Source: Streptomyces sp. NBC_01445
GTDB lineage: Bacteria; Actinomycetota; Actinomycetes; Streptomycetales; Streptomycetaceae
NCBI RefSeq assembly: GCF_035918235.1
Contig: NZ_CP109485.1
Location: 6,668,501-6,732,500 of the forward strand
Length of the DNA stretch: 64,000 nt
Reading direction: 5' to 3'
Part shown: in pieces, positions 9,847-17,774 of the stretch
Layout: each line of letters starts with the position of its first letter
Position numbering within the stretch: the stretch's first letter is position 1
The notes under the pieces: model-generated
The model's input: the letters and a program-made list of their open reading frames with translations, nothing else
Database searches by the model: none
Told to the model about the DNA's origin: nothing
Position numbers and translations under genes: made by a program

Positions 9847-9883
9847 CTGGGGGTGCGGGGGTCGTCCCCCCGGGAGCTTGCAG
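9847..9883 (+). repeat. G-rich 36-37 bp element, copy A
   Basis: Begins CTGGGGGTGCGGGGGTCG and ends CCCCCCGGGAG plus CTTGCAG. Over the first 30 bases it matches copy B on the minus strand at 57368-57403 with one substitution and one single-base gap. It is partly self-complementary (GGGGG against CCCCC). Its CAG end lies two bases before a duplicated gene segment. Confidence 0.75.
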
Positions 9884-9885
9884 CC

Positions 9886-9928
9886 GGGCACCTGATCGAC
9901 GAGATGTACGCGGGTTCACGCGAGAAGT
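9886..9928 (+). repeat. 43-bp perfect direct repeat, copy 2
   Basis: Exact copy of 9668-9710, separated from it by 175 bp. It keeps the coding sense of the ligase C-terminus and runs into a TGA stop. Confidence 0.95.
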
Positions 9929-9971
9929 GACGTCCCGCGTCACCGCTTGAGGGATGCGTCGCGGCCTGCCA

Positions 9972-10352
9972 CTACGGTGTGCGGCCGCGGCGCATCTCGC
10001 TTAACAGCTCCTCCATCTGTGTCACCTGACGGCGCAGTTCGGCGCCGTCCGTCCGGGTGCCGGCCGTCAGTTCGCGTTCGACGGCGGACAGGCGGGCCGT
10101 CAGCTCGGCGAACCCCCTCGTGCCGCGCGATCTCCCGCCGCACACACGCGTCAGTTCGGCGTTGCAGTGCCGACTGCGGTCCATGATCTGGTTGAACATC
10201 GCGCCGAGTTCGGCCGCCAGGCCCTCCCCGGTCTCCGGGGCCTGGGTGAAGTCGCCGTCCCGCGCCGACGTCATCGCGGCGAGAAGCGCACGCAGTTCGG
10301 TGGCCTCGATCCGGCCCGGATCCTGAACACGCGTAGCACTGTTCGCGCTCAT
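9972..10352 (-). CDS. HAMP-like signalling fragment protein (126 aa)
   Basis: ATG at 10352, with no strong ribosome-binding site. Residues about 17-55 (ELRALLAAMTSARDGDFTQ, then LGAMFNQIMD) resemble the HAMP linker found in large Streptomyces hybrid sensor kinases. The rest is charged and heptad-like (LTARLSAVERELTAG, then LRRQVTQMEELLSEM), suggesting a coiled coil. There is no kinase, transmembrane or phosphatase domain, so it is a free-standing HAMP/coiled-coil protein. It is divergent from a SpoIIE-type phosphatase with 102 bp between the starts, which suggests a shared regulatory circuit. Function unknown. Confidence 0.72.
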   Translation of the reverse strand: MSANSATRVQDPGRIEATELRALLAAMTSARDGDFTQAPETGEGLAAELGAMFNQIMDRSRHCNAELTRVCGGRSRGTRGFAELTARLSAVERELTAGTRTDGAELRRQVTQMEELLSEMRRGRTP

Positions 10353-10454
10353 GGTGGCCCACTTCGATAACTCGGTGCTTATGGACGGGGCCGGTCTGTC
10401 ACTCTGTCCGTGTCGCCTGAGGCGTCTTTGCCCGAACTGCTCAGGAGCCGCACC

Positions 10455-12407
10455 GTGGGGTCCATTCCGCTGCAACGGGAGACCACGTACGCCACCGACG
10501 AGCCCTCCCGTCCCCCGGGAGCACCGGCCGTCGTGCGGACCTCGCTGCCCGGAAACCCGCTGGCCCCGGCTGCGGCGCGCCGCTTCGTACGGGGTGCTCT
10601 CGCCGACTGGGCCGAGCTCGGCCTGACCACCACGTCCGGCGGCGGCGACCGGCTCACCGACGACGCCGTGGTCGTACTCAGCGAACTCGTCACGAACGCT
10701 GTGGTCCACGCAGGCACCAATGTCGAGCTGCTGTGCCGCCTCGAAACCGGGCACCCCGACGACCCGGAAGGCGCCTGCGCGCCCGCCGCCCTCGTCATCG
10801 AGGTCTCCGACCATCACCCCGCCCGCGCCGTCCGCAGCGACCGCATCGACATGGGCCCCGACACCCCCGAGTGCGGGCGCGGGCTGCGCCTCGTGGCCTC
10901 TCTCTCCGACGCCTGGGGCATCACGTACCAGCCCGGCACCAAGACCGTCTGGGCCCGCCTCCCCGTCGACGAAGCCGGCCGGGGCGGCGACGCCCCGGAG
11001 GCGCACCCCGGCGCAAGAACCTTTCAGCGCGGGCTGCGCTCCGCGGAAATACTGGCTCCCACGCCGCGCCGCTTCCCCCATGACCAGGACTGGGTCAACC
11101 GCGGTGCGCTCTCCTTCCTCGCCGAGGCCTCCGACCTGCTCGCCGGACAGCTCGACGAGGACCAGGTCGCCTCGCTCGCCGGACAGATGCTGGTGCCGCG
11201 CATGGCCGACTGGTGCGCCGTCTGGCTCGACGACGAGGACGGCAGGCCCGACCGGGGCACCGCCGACCGCGTGGGCCGCGGCACCGGCGCCCTCGCCACG
11301 CCCCGCCTCGCCCGCGTCTGGCACACCAGTGAGAACCGCATGGAGGAGCTCCGCAAGATCTTGGAGAAGGACCCGCCGCAGCCCACCGACGCGGCGCGGA
11401 GCGCGGCCGTCCCCGTGCCGTGGCCCTTCGAGAGCCGCGGCGGCGACCCGGCGGGCGCCGCGCTCGCCTACCGCCTCAGCGCGGGTGGTCGCGCGGTGGG
11501 CACCCTTCTCATCGGACGGGCCGGCCTGACGCGCTTCCCCGACGAGGTCACCGGCCTCGTCGAGGACTTCGCCCGCCGCGTCGCCCTCGCCGTCAGCGCG
11601 GCCCGCCGCTACACCCGGCAGGCCACCATCAGCCGCATCCTCCAGCGCGGACTGCTGCCCTCCGCCGTCGCGCAGATCCCCGGCATCGAGTCCGCGCTCG
11701 TGTACGAGCCGCGCGACGCGGGCGGCCCCGGCGGCGACTTCTACGACGTGTTCCCCGCCGGCGACGGCCGCTGGTGCTTCGCGCTCGGCGACGTCCAGGG
11801 AAAGGGCCCCGAGGCAGCCGTCGTCATCGGCCTCGCCCGGCCCTGGCTGCGGCTGCTCGCCCGCGAGGGGTACCAGGTCGCCGAGGTCCTCGACCGGCTC
11901 AACCGGCTCCTCCTCGACGACGCCACGGAGGCGGCCGACGCGGCTGCCCGCGCGCTCGCCGCCGCCGGCGGCGAGGGCCTCACACCCGAGGGCGCGCCCC
12001 GCTTCCTCTCCTTGCTCTACGGGGAGCTGGTGCCCATCGGGGACGGGATGCGCTGCACCCTGGCCTCCGCCGGACACCCGCTGCCGCTCCTGCTGCGGCC
12101 CGACGGCCTGGTCGAGTGCGCCGCCGAGCCCCAGGTGCTCCTCGGCGTCGTCGACGATCCCGGCTATACCAGCGAGAGCCTCGTCCTCCACGACGGCGAC
12201 ACCCTCCTGTGCGTCACGGACGGGGTGACGGAGCGCCGGGACGGGCACCGGCAGTTCGACGACGGCGACGGCCTCTCCCACGCCCTCGCCGGCTGCACGG
12301 GCCTCACCGCACCTCTGCTCGCCGAACGGATCAGACGCCTGGTCCACGAATTCTCCGAAAGCCCACCGGACGACGACCTGGCCCTGCTGGTACTGCAGGC
12401 CCGGTAA
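10455..12407 (+). CDS. SpoIIE/RsbU-type protein phosphatase with N-terminal HATPase and GAF-like region
   Basis: 650 residues. GTG 10455 is chosen because AGGAG lies seven bases upstream; an in-frame GTG at 10410 lacks one. Residues about 35-185 form a RsbW-like ATP-binding kinase domain (LSELVTNAVVH, then ECGRGLRLVASL). Residues about 210-375 look like a GAF domain (ISRILQRGLLPS begins the following linker). Residues about 390-650 form a PP2C/SpoIIE phosphatase with the metal motif GGDFYDVF (Asp428), DVQGKGPEAA, ASAGHPLPLLL and CVTDGVTERRDG. Such proteins act in partner-switching control of anti-sigma factor antagonists. Carrying both kinase-like and phosphatase domains in one chain is typical of Streptomyces. 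Its partner cannot be told from the window. Confidence 0.9.
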   Translation: MGSIPLQRETTYATDEPSRPPGAPAVVRTSLPGNPLAPAAARRFVRGALADWAELGLTTTSGGGDRLTDDAVVVLSELVTNAVVHAGTNVELLCRLETGHPDDPEGACAPAALVIEVSDHHPARAVRSDRIDMGPDTPECGRGLRLVASLSDAWGITYQPGTKTVWARLPVDEAGRGGDAPEAHPGARTFQRGLRSAEILAPTPRRFPHDQDWVNRGALSFLAEASDLLAGQLDEDQVASLAGQMLVPRMADWCAVWLDDEDGRPDRGTADRVGRGTGALATPRLARVWHTSENRMEELRKILEKDPPQPTDAARSAAVPVPWPFESRGGDPAGAALAYRLSAGGRAVGTLLIGRAGLTRFPDEVTGLVEDFARRVALAVSAARRYTRQATISRILQRGLLPSAVAQIPGIESALVYEPRDAGGPGGDFYDVFPAGDGRWCFALGDVQGKGPEAAVVIGLARPWLRLLAREGYQVAEVLDRLNRLLLDDATEAADAAARALAAAGGEGLTPEGAPRFLSLLYGELVPIGDGMRCTLASAGHPLPLLLRPDGLVECAAEPQVLLGVVDDPGYTSESLVLHDGDTLLCVTDGVTERRDGHRQFDDGDGLSHALAGCTGLTAPLLAERIRRLVHEFSESPPDDDLALLVLQAR

Positions 12408-12461
12408 GTCCTCACGGCCGCGACCGGCGGGACTACCTCGCGGCTGCGGGACAATAGGTCC

Positions 12462-13694
12462 ATGCCTTCCGCACTTCCCGACGGTGAGCCCGTCCCCGAT
12501 GACGGCGCGTTGCCCGCCTCCGCCCTGGCCGGGGCGGCGGAGCGGCCCCTCGGGTTCTATCTGCATGTCCCGTACTGCGCCACGCGCTGCGGCTACTGCG
12601 ACTTCAACACGTACACCGCGACCGAGCTGCGCGGCTCCGGCGGTGTGCTCGCCTCGCGTGACAACTACGCGGACACCCTCGTCGACGAGGTCCGTCTCGC
12701 CCGCAAGGTTCTCGGCGACGACCCGCGCCAGGTGCGGACCGTGTTCGTCGGCGGCGGGACCCCGACGCTCCTCGCGGCCGACGACCTCGTGCGCATGCTC
12801 GGGGCGATCCGTGACGAGTTCGGGCTCGCGCCCGACGCCGAGGTGACGACGGAGGCCAACCCCGAGTCCGTCGGCCCCGCCTACCTGGAGACCCTCCGCG
12901 AGGGCGGCTTCAACCGGATCTCCTTCGGCATGCAGAGCGCCAAGCAGCACGTCCTGAAGATCCTCGACCGCACCCACACCCCCGGCCGCCCCGAGGCCTG
13001 CGTCGCCGAGGCGCGCGCCGCGGGCTTCGACCACGTCAACCTCGACCTGATCTACGGCACCCCCGGCGAGAGCGACGACGACTGGCGGGCCTCGCTGGAG
13101 GCGGCCATCGGCGCCGGGCCCGACCATGTGTCGGCGTACGCGCTGATCGTCGAGGAGGGCACCCAGCTCGCCCGGCGCATCCGCCGTGGCGAGGTCCCGA
13201 TGACGGACGACGACGTCCACGCGGACCGCTACCTGATCGCGGACGAGGTCCTCGGCGGGGCGGGCTTCGACTGGTACGAAGTGTCGAACTGGGCCACCAC
13301 CGACGCCGGGCGCTGCCTGCACAACGAGCTGTACTGGCGCGGCGCCGACTGGTGGGGCGCGGGCCCCGGCGCGCACAGCCACGTCGGCGGGGTGCGCTGG
13401 TGGAACGTGAAGCACCCGGGCGCCTACGCCGGACGCCTCGCGGAGGGTCGTTCGCCCGGCGCCGGTCGCGAGCTCCTCTCGGACGAGGACCGGCGCGTCG
13501 AGCGCATCCTGCTGGAGCTGCGCCTCCTGGAGGGCTGCCCGCTGTCGCTCCTGAAGCCCGCGGGCCGCGCCGCCGCCGGCCGGGCCCTGTCCGACGGCCT
13601 GCTCGAAGCGGCGCCGTACGAGTCCGGGCGCGCTGTCCTCACCCTGCGCGGCCGCCTCCTCGCCGACGCGGTCGTGCGCGACCTGGTCGACTGA
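12462..13694 (+). CDS. hemW: Radical SAM heme chaperone HemW (coproporphyrinogen III oxidase-like)
   Basis: 410 residues from ATG 12462. The radical SAM cluster motif is CATRCGYCDFN (Cys39, Cys43, Cys46), followed by VFVGGGTPTLL, TTEANPESV and the QSAKQHVLKILDRTH segment that marks the HemW/HemN family. HemW members bind heme and deliver it to target proteins rather than oxidise coproporphyrinogen, so the HemW name is preferred although annotations often say HemN. C-terminal HemN-type winged-helix region present (RRVERILLELRLLEG). It lies tail to tail with the DUF3097 gene. Confidence 0.93.
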   Translation: MPSALPDGEPVPDDGALPASALAGAAERPLGFYLHVPYCATRCGYCDFNTYTATELRGSGGVLASRDNYADTLVDEVRLARKVLGDDPRQVRTVFVGGGTPTLLAADDLVRMLGAIRDEFGLAPDAEVTTEANPESVGPAYLETLREGGFNRISFGMQSAKQHVLKILDRTHTPGRPEACVAEARAAGFDHVNLDLIYGTPGESDDDWRASLEAAIGAGPDHVSAYALIVEEGTQLARRIRRGEVPMTDDDVHADRYLIADEVLGGAGFDWYEVSNWATTDAGRCLHNELYWRGADWWGAGPGAHSHVGGVRWWNVKHPGAYAGRLAEGRSPGAGRELLSDEDRRVERILLELRLLEGCPLSLLKPAGRAAAGRALSDGLLEAAPYESGRAVLTLRGRLLADAVVRDLVD

Positions 13695-13715
13695 GGCGGG
13701 CCCCGAGCGCCCCTC

Positions 13716-13794
13716 GGGCCTCTCGTTTGGATCATGCCGGGCTCGCGGGGCCTGGTGCCGCATCCTGATCGGGCCTGATCCGAACGAAAGGCCC
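13716..13794. terminator. Long imperfect inverted repeat between convergent hemW and DUF3097 genes
   Basis: Arms GGGCCTCTCGTTTGGATCA (13716-13734) and TGATCCGAACGAAAGGCCC (13776-13794) pair at 17 of 19 positions. The right arm runs up to the stop codon of the minus-strand gene. A smaller hairpin (GGCCCCGAG with CTCGGGCC) lies just upstream and overlaps the left arm. Probably a bidirectional terminator, though there is no long T run. Confidence 0.6.
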
Positions 13795-14621
13795 TAGCTC
13801 AGGTCCGCGGGCAGCGTCACGAAGTCGATCAACTCCTCGACCCTGCCCAGGAGTTCGGGCTCCAGGTCGCGGTAGCTGTGCACCCGCGACAGGATGTGCT
13901 GCCAGGCCGCGCCGGTGTTCTCGGGCCAGCCGAGCGCCCGGCACACGCCCGTCTTCCAGTCCTGGCCGCGCGGCACCCGGGGCCACGCCCGGATGCCCAC
14001 GGCCGACGGCTTCACGGCCTCCCACACGTCGATGTAGGGGTGGCCGACGACCAGCGCGTGCTCGCCGGTGACCTGCGCCGCGATCCGTGACTCCTTCGAG
14101 CCGGGCACCAGATGGTCGACGAGGACGCCGAGCCGCGCGTCCGGCCCCGGAGCGAATTCGGCGACGATCGCGGGCAGGTCGTCGACGCCCTCCAGGTACT
14201 CCACGACCACGCCCTCGATGCGCAGGTCGTCGCCCCAGACCCGCTCCACCAGCTCCGCGTCGTGCCGGCCCTCCACATAGATGCGTCCGGCCCGCGCGAC
14301 CCGCGCCCGCGCCCCGGGGACCGCGACCGACCCGGAGGCCGTGCGCGTGGGACGTACGGGCGCTGCGGCCACGGGACGTACGAGGGTGACGACCCGGCCT
14401 TCGAGCAGGAAGCCGCGCGGGTCCATGGGGAACACCCGATGCTTGCCGAAGCGGTCCTCCAGGGTCACCGTCGGGCCCTGGGCCGTCTTCTCGCAGCGGA
14501 CGACCGCCCCGCAGAACCCGGTCGTGACCTCCTCGACCACGAGATCCACGTCCGCCGCCACCTCGGGCGCGGCCTGCTGCTTCTTCCACGGCGGGGTGAA
14601 GTCGGGGGAGTACTGGCGCAT
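13794..14621 (-). CDS. DUF3097 family protein with TOPRIM-like motifs
   Basis: 275 residues from ATG 14621 (MRQYSPDFTPPW). Residues about 22-90 resemble a small beta-barrel domain. Residues 113-180 carry IYVEGRHDAELVER (Glu117, Asp121) and GVLVDHLVPGSKESRI (Asp169, Pro173-Gly174, Arg179). This spacing resembles the TOPRIM fold of RNase M5/DnaG-type enzymes: a VEGxxDA strand, then an acidic strand followed by PGxxxxR. The family is widespread in actinobacteria and has no assigned function to my knowledge. A nuclease or nucleic-acid-binding role is inference from the motif only. Confidence 0.88.
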   Translation of the reverse strand: MRQYSPDFTPPWKKQQAAPEVAADVDLVVEEVTTGFCGAVVRCEKTAQGPTVTLEDRFGKHRVFPMDPRGFLLEGRVVTLVRPVAAAPVRPTRTASGSVAVPGARARVARAGRIYVEGRHDAELVERVWGDDLRIEGVVVEYLEGVDDLPAIVAEFAPGPDARLGVLVDHLVPGSKESRIAAQVTGEHALVVGHPYIDVWEAVKPSAVGIRAWPRVPRGQDWKTGVCRALGWPENTGAAWQHILSRVHSYRDLEPELLGRVEELIDFVTLPADLS

Positions 14622-14655
14622 GGTGCAGACGATAGGAGTACGAACTGCCGTGCGG

Positions 14656-15387
14656 TTACGACACGCCGAAACGCGCCGCCAGCGCGGCACGCTGCGCACG
14701 GACAAACTCCGCATTCACCGCGGCTCCGTGCCCGGGGACGTACACGGCGTCTTCACCGCCCAGTTCCAGCAGCCGGTCGAGAGCGGCCGGCCAACGGGAC
14801 GGCACCGCATCAGGGCCCGCCTGCGGCTGGCCCGACTCCTCGACCAGGTCGCCGCAGAAGACGACCTCGGGCGTGCCCGGCACCAGGACCGCCAGGTCGT
14901 GCCCGCTGTGCGCCGGGCCCACGTTCGCGAGCAGCACCTGGAGCCCGCCGCCCAGATCGAGCGTCCACTCCCCGCACACCCGGTGGTGCGGCACGACGAG
15001 CACGTCCACCGCATCGGCCGCCTCCTCGTGCGGCACGCCGTGCGCGACCGCGGACGCCCGCAGTTCGTCGCGGCCCCGCGTGAACACGGTGTCGATGCCC
15101 GCGGCGCCGTACACCTCGACACCGGCGAACGCCGCCGTGCCCAGAACATGGTCGAAATGGGGGTGCGTCAGCGCGATATGCGTCACGCGCGCGTGCGGGC
15201 CGATGAGGCGCCGGGTGTCCGCCCGCAGCGCCGCGCCCTCGCGAAGTGAGGAACCCGTGTCGATCAGCAACGCCGCCCCGTCGCCCACCACAAGGCCCGT
15301 CGTGCAGTCCCAGCCCGGCAGCCGGATCCGCCCCGCCCGAGCGGACAGCTCCTCCCAGCCCACCTCATTCCAGTCCAGGTCGTCCAT
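14656..15387 (-). CDS. MBL-fold metallo-hydrolase
   Basis: 243 residues from ATG 15387 (MDDLDWNEVGWEEL). The metal motif is THPHFDH (His75, His77, Asp79, His80), with later ligands in GPAHSGHD and VFCGDL and a final PGHG. This is the general glyoxalase II/beta-lactamase-like hydrolase layout, with no feature that tells the substrate. An in-frame extension to 15546 would run through the hrcA promoter and is not supported. Divergent from hrcA. Confidence 0.9.
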   Translation of the reverse strand: MDDLDWNEVGWEELSARAGRIRLPGWDCTTGLVVGDGAALLIDTGSSLREGAALRADTRRLIGPHARVTHIALTHPHFDHVLGTAAFAGVEVYGAAGIDTVFTRGRDELRASAVAHGVPHEEAADAVDVLVVPHHRVCGEWTLDLGGGLQVLLANVGPAHSGHDLAVLVPGTPEVVFCGDLVEESGQPQAGPDAVPSRWPAALDRLLELGGEDAVYVPGHGAAVNAEFVRAQRAALAARFGVS

Positions 15388-15407
15388 GGGTCCGACGCTA
15401 GCGCCCT

Positions 15408-15437
15408 TGCCGGGCCCGTACCCACCGGCCGTACACT
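15408..15437 (+). promoter_or_regulatory. Putative housekeeping promoter of hrcA-dnaJ
   Basis: A -35 element TTGCCG (15408-15413) and a -10 element TACACT (15432-15437) are separated by 18 bp, close to Streptomyces HrdB-type promoters. The CIRCE operator starts 14 bp after the -10, so HrcA would bind over the transcription start region. Confidence 0.65.
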
Positions 15438-15450
15438 GACCCGGAGACCA

Positions 15451-15477
15451 TTGGCACTCGGCCGCACCGAGTGCCAG
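15451..15477 (+). promoter_or_regulatory. CIRCE operator (HrcA binding site)
   Basis: TTGGCACTC (15451-15459), nine spacer bases, then GAGTGCCAG (15469-15477). The two 9-bp arms match with one mismatch and fit the known CIRCE layout of 9-N9-9. It lies 31 bp before the hrcA start, implying autorepression of hrcA-dnaJ by HrcA, relieved by heat. Confidence 0.92.
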
Positions 15478-15508
15478 CCGCGGACGACACAGCTGGAGGT
15501 GCGCGCGA

Positions 15509-16525
15509 ATGCTCAGTGAACGCAGGCTCGAAGTGCTGCGCGCCATCGTCCAGGACTACGTGGGGACCGAGGAGCCGGTCGGCTCCAAGGCGCTCACCGA
15601 GCGGCACAGCCTCGGCGTCTCACCGGCGACGGTGCGCAACGACATGGCGGCGCTCGAGGAGGAGGGCTTCATCGCCCAGCCCCACACGAGCGCCGGGCGG
15701 ATCCCCACCGACAAGGGGTACCGCCTGTTCGTGGACAAGCTGACGGCGGTCAAGCCGATGACGGGGCCCGAGCGCCGCGCCATCCAGAACTTCCTCGACG
15801 GCGCCGTCGACCTCGACGACGTCGTCGGCCGGACCGTGCGGCTGCTCGCGCAGCTGACGCGGCAGGTCGCCGTGGTGCAGTACCCGTCCCTGACGCGGTC
15901 CACCGTGCGCCACGTGGAACTGCTCTCGCTCGCCGCCGCCCGTCTGATGCTCGTACTGATCACGGACACGGGGCGCGTCGAGCAGCGGATGATCGACTGC
16001 CCGGCGCCGTTCGGCGAGACCTCTCTCGCCGATCTGCGGGCCCGGCTCAACAGCCGGGTCGCGGGACGCCGCTTCGCGGACGTCCCGCAGCTGGTGCAGG
16101 ACCTGCCGGAGTCCTTCGACGCGGAGGACCGCGGCACGGTCTCGACGGTGCTCTCCACTCTCCTGGAGACGCTCGTCGAGGAGACCGAGGAGCGGCTGAT
16201 GATCGGCGGCACCGCCAATCTCACCCGCTTCGGACATGACTTTCCCCTCACCATCCGGCCCGTCCTCGAGGCCCTCGAGGAGCAGGTCGTGCTCCTCAAG
16301 CTCCTTGGTGAGGTAAACGATTCGGGCATGGCCGTACGGATCGGTCACGAGAACGCCCATGAGGGACTCAGCTCCACCTCCGTGGTCTCGGTCGGCTACG
16401 GTTCGGGCAGCGAGGCAGTCGCCAAACTCGGCGTGGTCGGACCGACCCGCATGGATTACCCGGGAACGATGGGAGCAGTACGCGCAGTGGCACGTTACGT
16501 CGGACAGATCCTGGCGGAGTCGTAA
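15509..16525 (+). CDS. hrcA: Heat-inducible transcription repressor HrcA
   Basis: 338 residues from ATG 15509, with GGAGGTG eight or so bases upstream. An N-terminal winged helix ([36 protein letters not shown]) binds CIRCE; a GAF-like dimerisation core and the C-terminal region ([20 protein letters not shown]) are complete. HrcA represses chaperone genes and depends on GroEL for activity in other bacteria. The CIRCE site in its own leader shows autoregulation. Its stop codon TAA directly abuts the GTG of dnaJ. Confidence 0.97.
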   Translation: MLSERRLEVLRAIVQDYVGTEEPVGSKALTERHSLGVSPATVRNDMAALEEEGFIAQPHTSAGRIPTDKGYRLFVDKLTAVKPMTGPERRAIQNFLDGAVDLDDVVGRTVRLLAQLTRQVAVVQYPSLTRSTVRHVELLSLAAARLMLVLITDTGRVEQRMIDCPAPFGETSLADLRARLNSRVAGRRFADVPQLVQDLPESFDAEDRGTVSTVLSTLLETLVEETEERLMIGGTANLTRFGHDFPLTIRPVLEALEEQVVLLKLLGEVNDSGMAVRIGHENAHEGLSSTSVVSVGYGSGSEAVAKLGVVGPTRMDYPGTMGAVRAVARYVGQILAES

Positions 16526-17662
16526 GTGGCCACGGACTACTACGCCGTACTCGGCGTGCGCCGCGACGCCTCCCAGGACGAGATCAAGAAGGCCTTCCGC
16601 AGGCTGGCCCGTGAGCTTCACCCGGATGTGAATCCGGACCCGAAGACACAGGAGCGGTTCAAGGAGATCAACGCCGCCTACGAGGTGTTGTCGGACCCGC
16701 AGAAGAAGCAGGTCTACGACCTCGGCGGCGACCCCCTCTCGCAGGCGGGCGGAGGCGGGGCCGGCGGCTTCGGCGCCGGTGGCTTCGGGAACTTCTCCGA
16801 CATCATGGACGCGTTCTTCGGAACGGCGTCCCAGCGTGGTCCCCGGTCGCGCACGCGCCGCGGCCAGGACGCCATGATCCGGCTCGAGATCGAGCTGGAC
16901 GAGGCCGCCTTCGGGACCACCAAGGACATTCAGGTCGACACGGCCATCGTCTGTACGACCTGCAGCGGCGAGGGTGCCGCGCCGGGTACGTCCGCGCAGA
17001 CCTGTGACATGTGCCGCGGTCGCGGCGAGGTGTCCCAGGTCACGCGGTCCTTCCTCGGCCAGGTCATGACGTCGCGGCCGTGCCCGCAGTGCCAGGGCTT
17101 CGGCACCGTGGTGCCGACGCCGTGCCCGGAGTGCGCCGGTGACGGACGCATCCGCTCGCGGCGCACGCTCACGGTGAAGATCCCGGCCGGCGTCGACAAC
17201 GGCACGCGGATCCAGCTCGCGGGCGAGGGCGAGGTCGGCCCCGGCGGTGGCCCTGCCGGTGACCTGTACGTCGAGATCCACGAGCTGGCGCACCCCGTCT
17301 TCCAGCGGCGCGGCGACGATCTGCACTGCACCGTCACCATCCCGATGACGGCCGCGGCGCTCGGCACCAAGGTGCCGCTGGAGACGCTCGACGGCCTGGA
17401 GGAGATCGACATCCGGCCGGGCACGCAGTCCGGCCAGTCGGTCCCGCTGCACGGGCGCGGCATCACGCACCTGCGCGGCGGCGGCCGCGGTGACCTCATC
17501 GTGCACGTCGAGGTCCTGACGCCGACCAAGCTGGACCCGGAGCAGGAGCGGGTACTGCGTGAGCTGTCGAAGCTGCGCGGCGAGGAGCGGCCCACGGGGC
17601 AGTTCCAGCCGGGGCAGCAGGGGCTGTTCTCGCGGTTGAAGGACGCGTTCAACGGGCGCTGA
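16526..17662 (+). CDS. dnaJ: Molecular chaperone DnaJ (second, HrcA-linked copy)
   Basis: 378 residues from GTG 16526, touching the hrcA stop with no gap, so the two are translationally coupled. The J domain has the HPD motif (residues 32-34). A Gly-rich linker with GGFGAGGFGNF follows, then four zinc motifs (CTTCSGEG, CDMCRGRG, CPQCQGFG, CPECAGDG) and the C-terminal substrate-binding domain. It stimulates DnaK ATPase and delivers unfolded proteins. Streptomyces carry another dnaJ in the dnaK operon; this one is the hrcA-associated DnaJ2 type. Confidence 0.96.
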   Translation: MATDYYAVLGVRRDASQDEIKKAFRRLARELHPDVNPDPKTQERFKEINAAYEVLSDPQKKQVYDLGGDPLSQAGGGGAGGFGAGGFGNFSDIMDAFFGTASQRGPRSRTRRGQDAMIRLEIELDEAAFGTTKDIQVDTAIVCTTCSGEGAAPGTSAQTCDMCRGRGEVSQVTRSFLGQVMTSRPCPQCQGFGTVVPTPCPECAGDGRIRSRRTLTVKIPAGVDNGTRIQLAGEGEVGPGGGPAGDLYVEIHELAHPVFQRRGDDLHCTVTIPMTAAALGTKVPLETLDGLEEIDIRPGTQSGQSVPLHGRGITHLRGGGRGDLIVHVEVLTPTKLDPEQERVLRELSKLRGEERPTGQFQPGQQGLFSRLKDAFNGR

Positions 17663-17691
17663 CCGAGCCCGGCGCAGGCAAGAAGCAGGGA

Positions 17692-17762
17692 CCACGTCCC
17701 CCGCATCACGCGTGGCACATGCCACGCGGAAGGGCCGATTCGGTCCGATGCGGGGGACGTGG
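17692..17762. repeat. Nested inverted repeat with three-way-junction geometry
   Basis: A perfect 16-bp inverted repeat (CCACGTCCCCCGCATC 17692-17707 with GATGCGGGGGACGTGG 17747-17762) encloses two smaller hairpins. One is CGCGTGGC (17709-17716) with GCCACGCG (17721-17728). The other is a 6-bp stem 17732-17737 with 17741-17746 and an ATT loop. It ends 12 bp before the nitronate monooxygenase start and follows dnaJ by 29 bp. It could be a terminator for hrcA-dnaJ or a leader structure for the next gene. Confidence 0.85.
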
Positions 17763-17774
17763 CACGATGCGGTC

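Larger units (their letters stand above)
9711..9930 (+). pseudogene. Decayed partial duplicate of the acyl-CoA ligase 3' region
   Basis: Three pieces of the upstream ligase reappear here. Bases 9716-9732 repeat its last 17 coding bases. Bases 9752-9810 match 8921-8979 of the ligase at about 49 of 59 positions, encoding GGRLRACVAGSGALVP against GGRLRACVSGSAALAP. Bases 9886-9928 repeat its final 43 coding bases exactly and are followed by TGA. The fragments are not joined in one functional frame and the intervening ligase sequence is missing, so this is a remnant rather than a gene. A G-rich element (9847-9883) sits immediately before the exact copy. Confidence 0.7.

Noticed and set aside
9972..13763. 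A 1263-codon open frame on the minus strand
   Set aside because: Only its last 126 codons look like protein; the rest lies opposite the SpoIIE-type phosphatase and hemW and is a GC-rich antisense frame.
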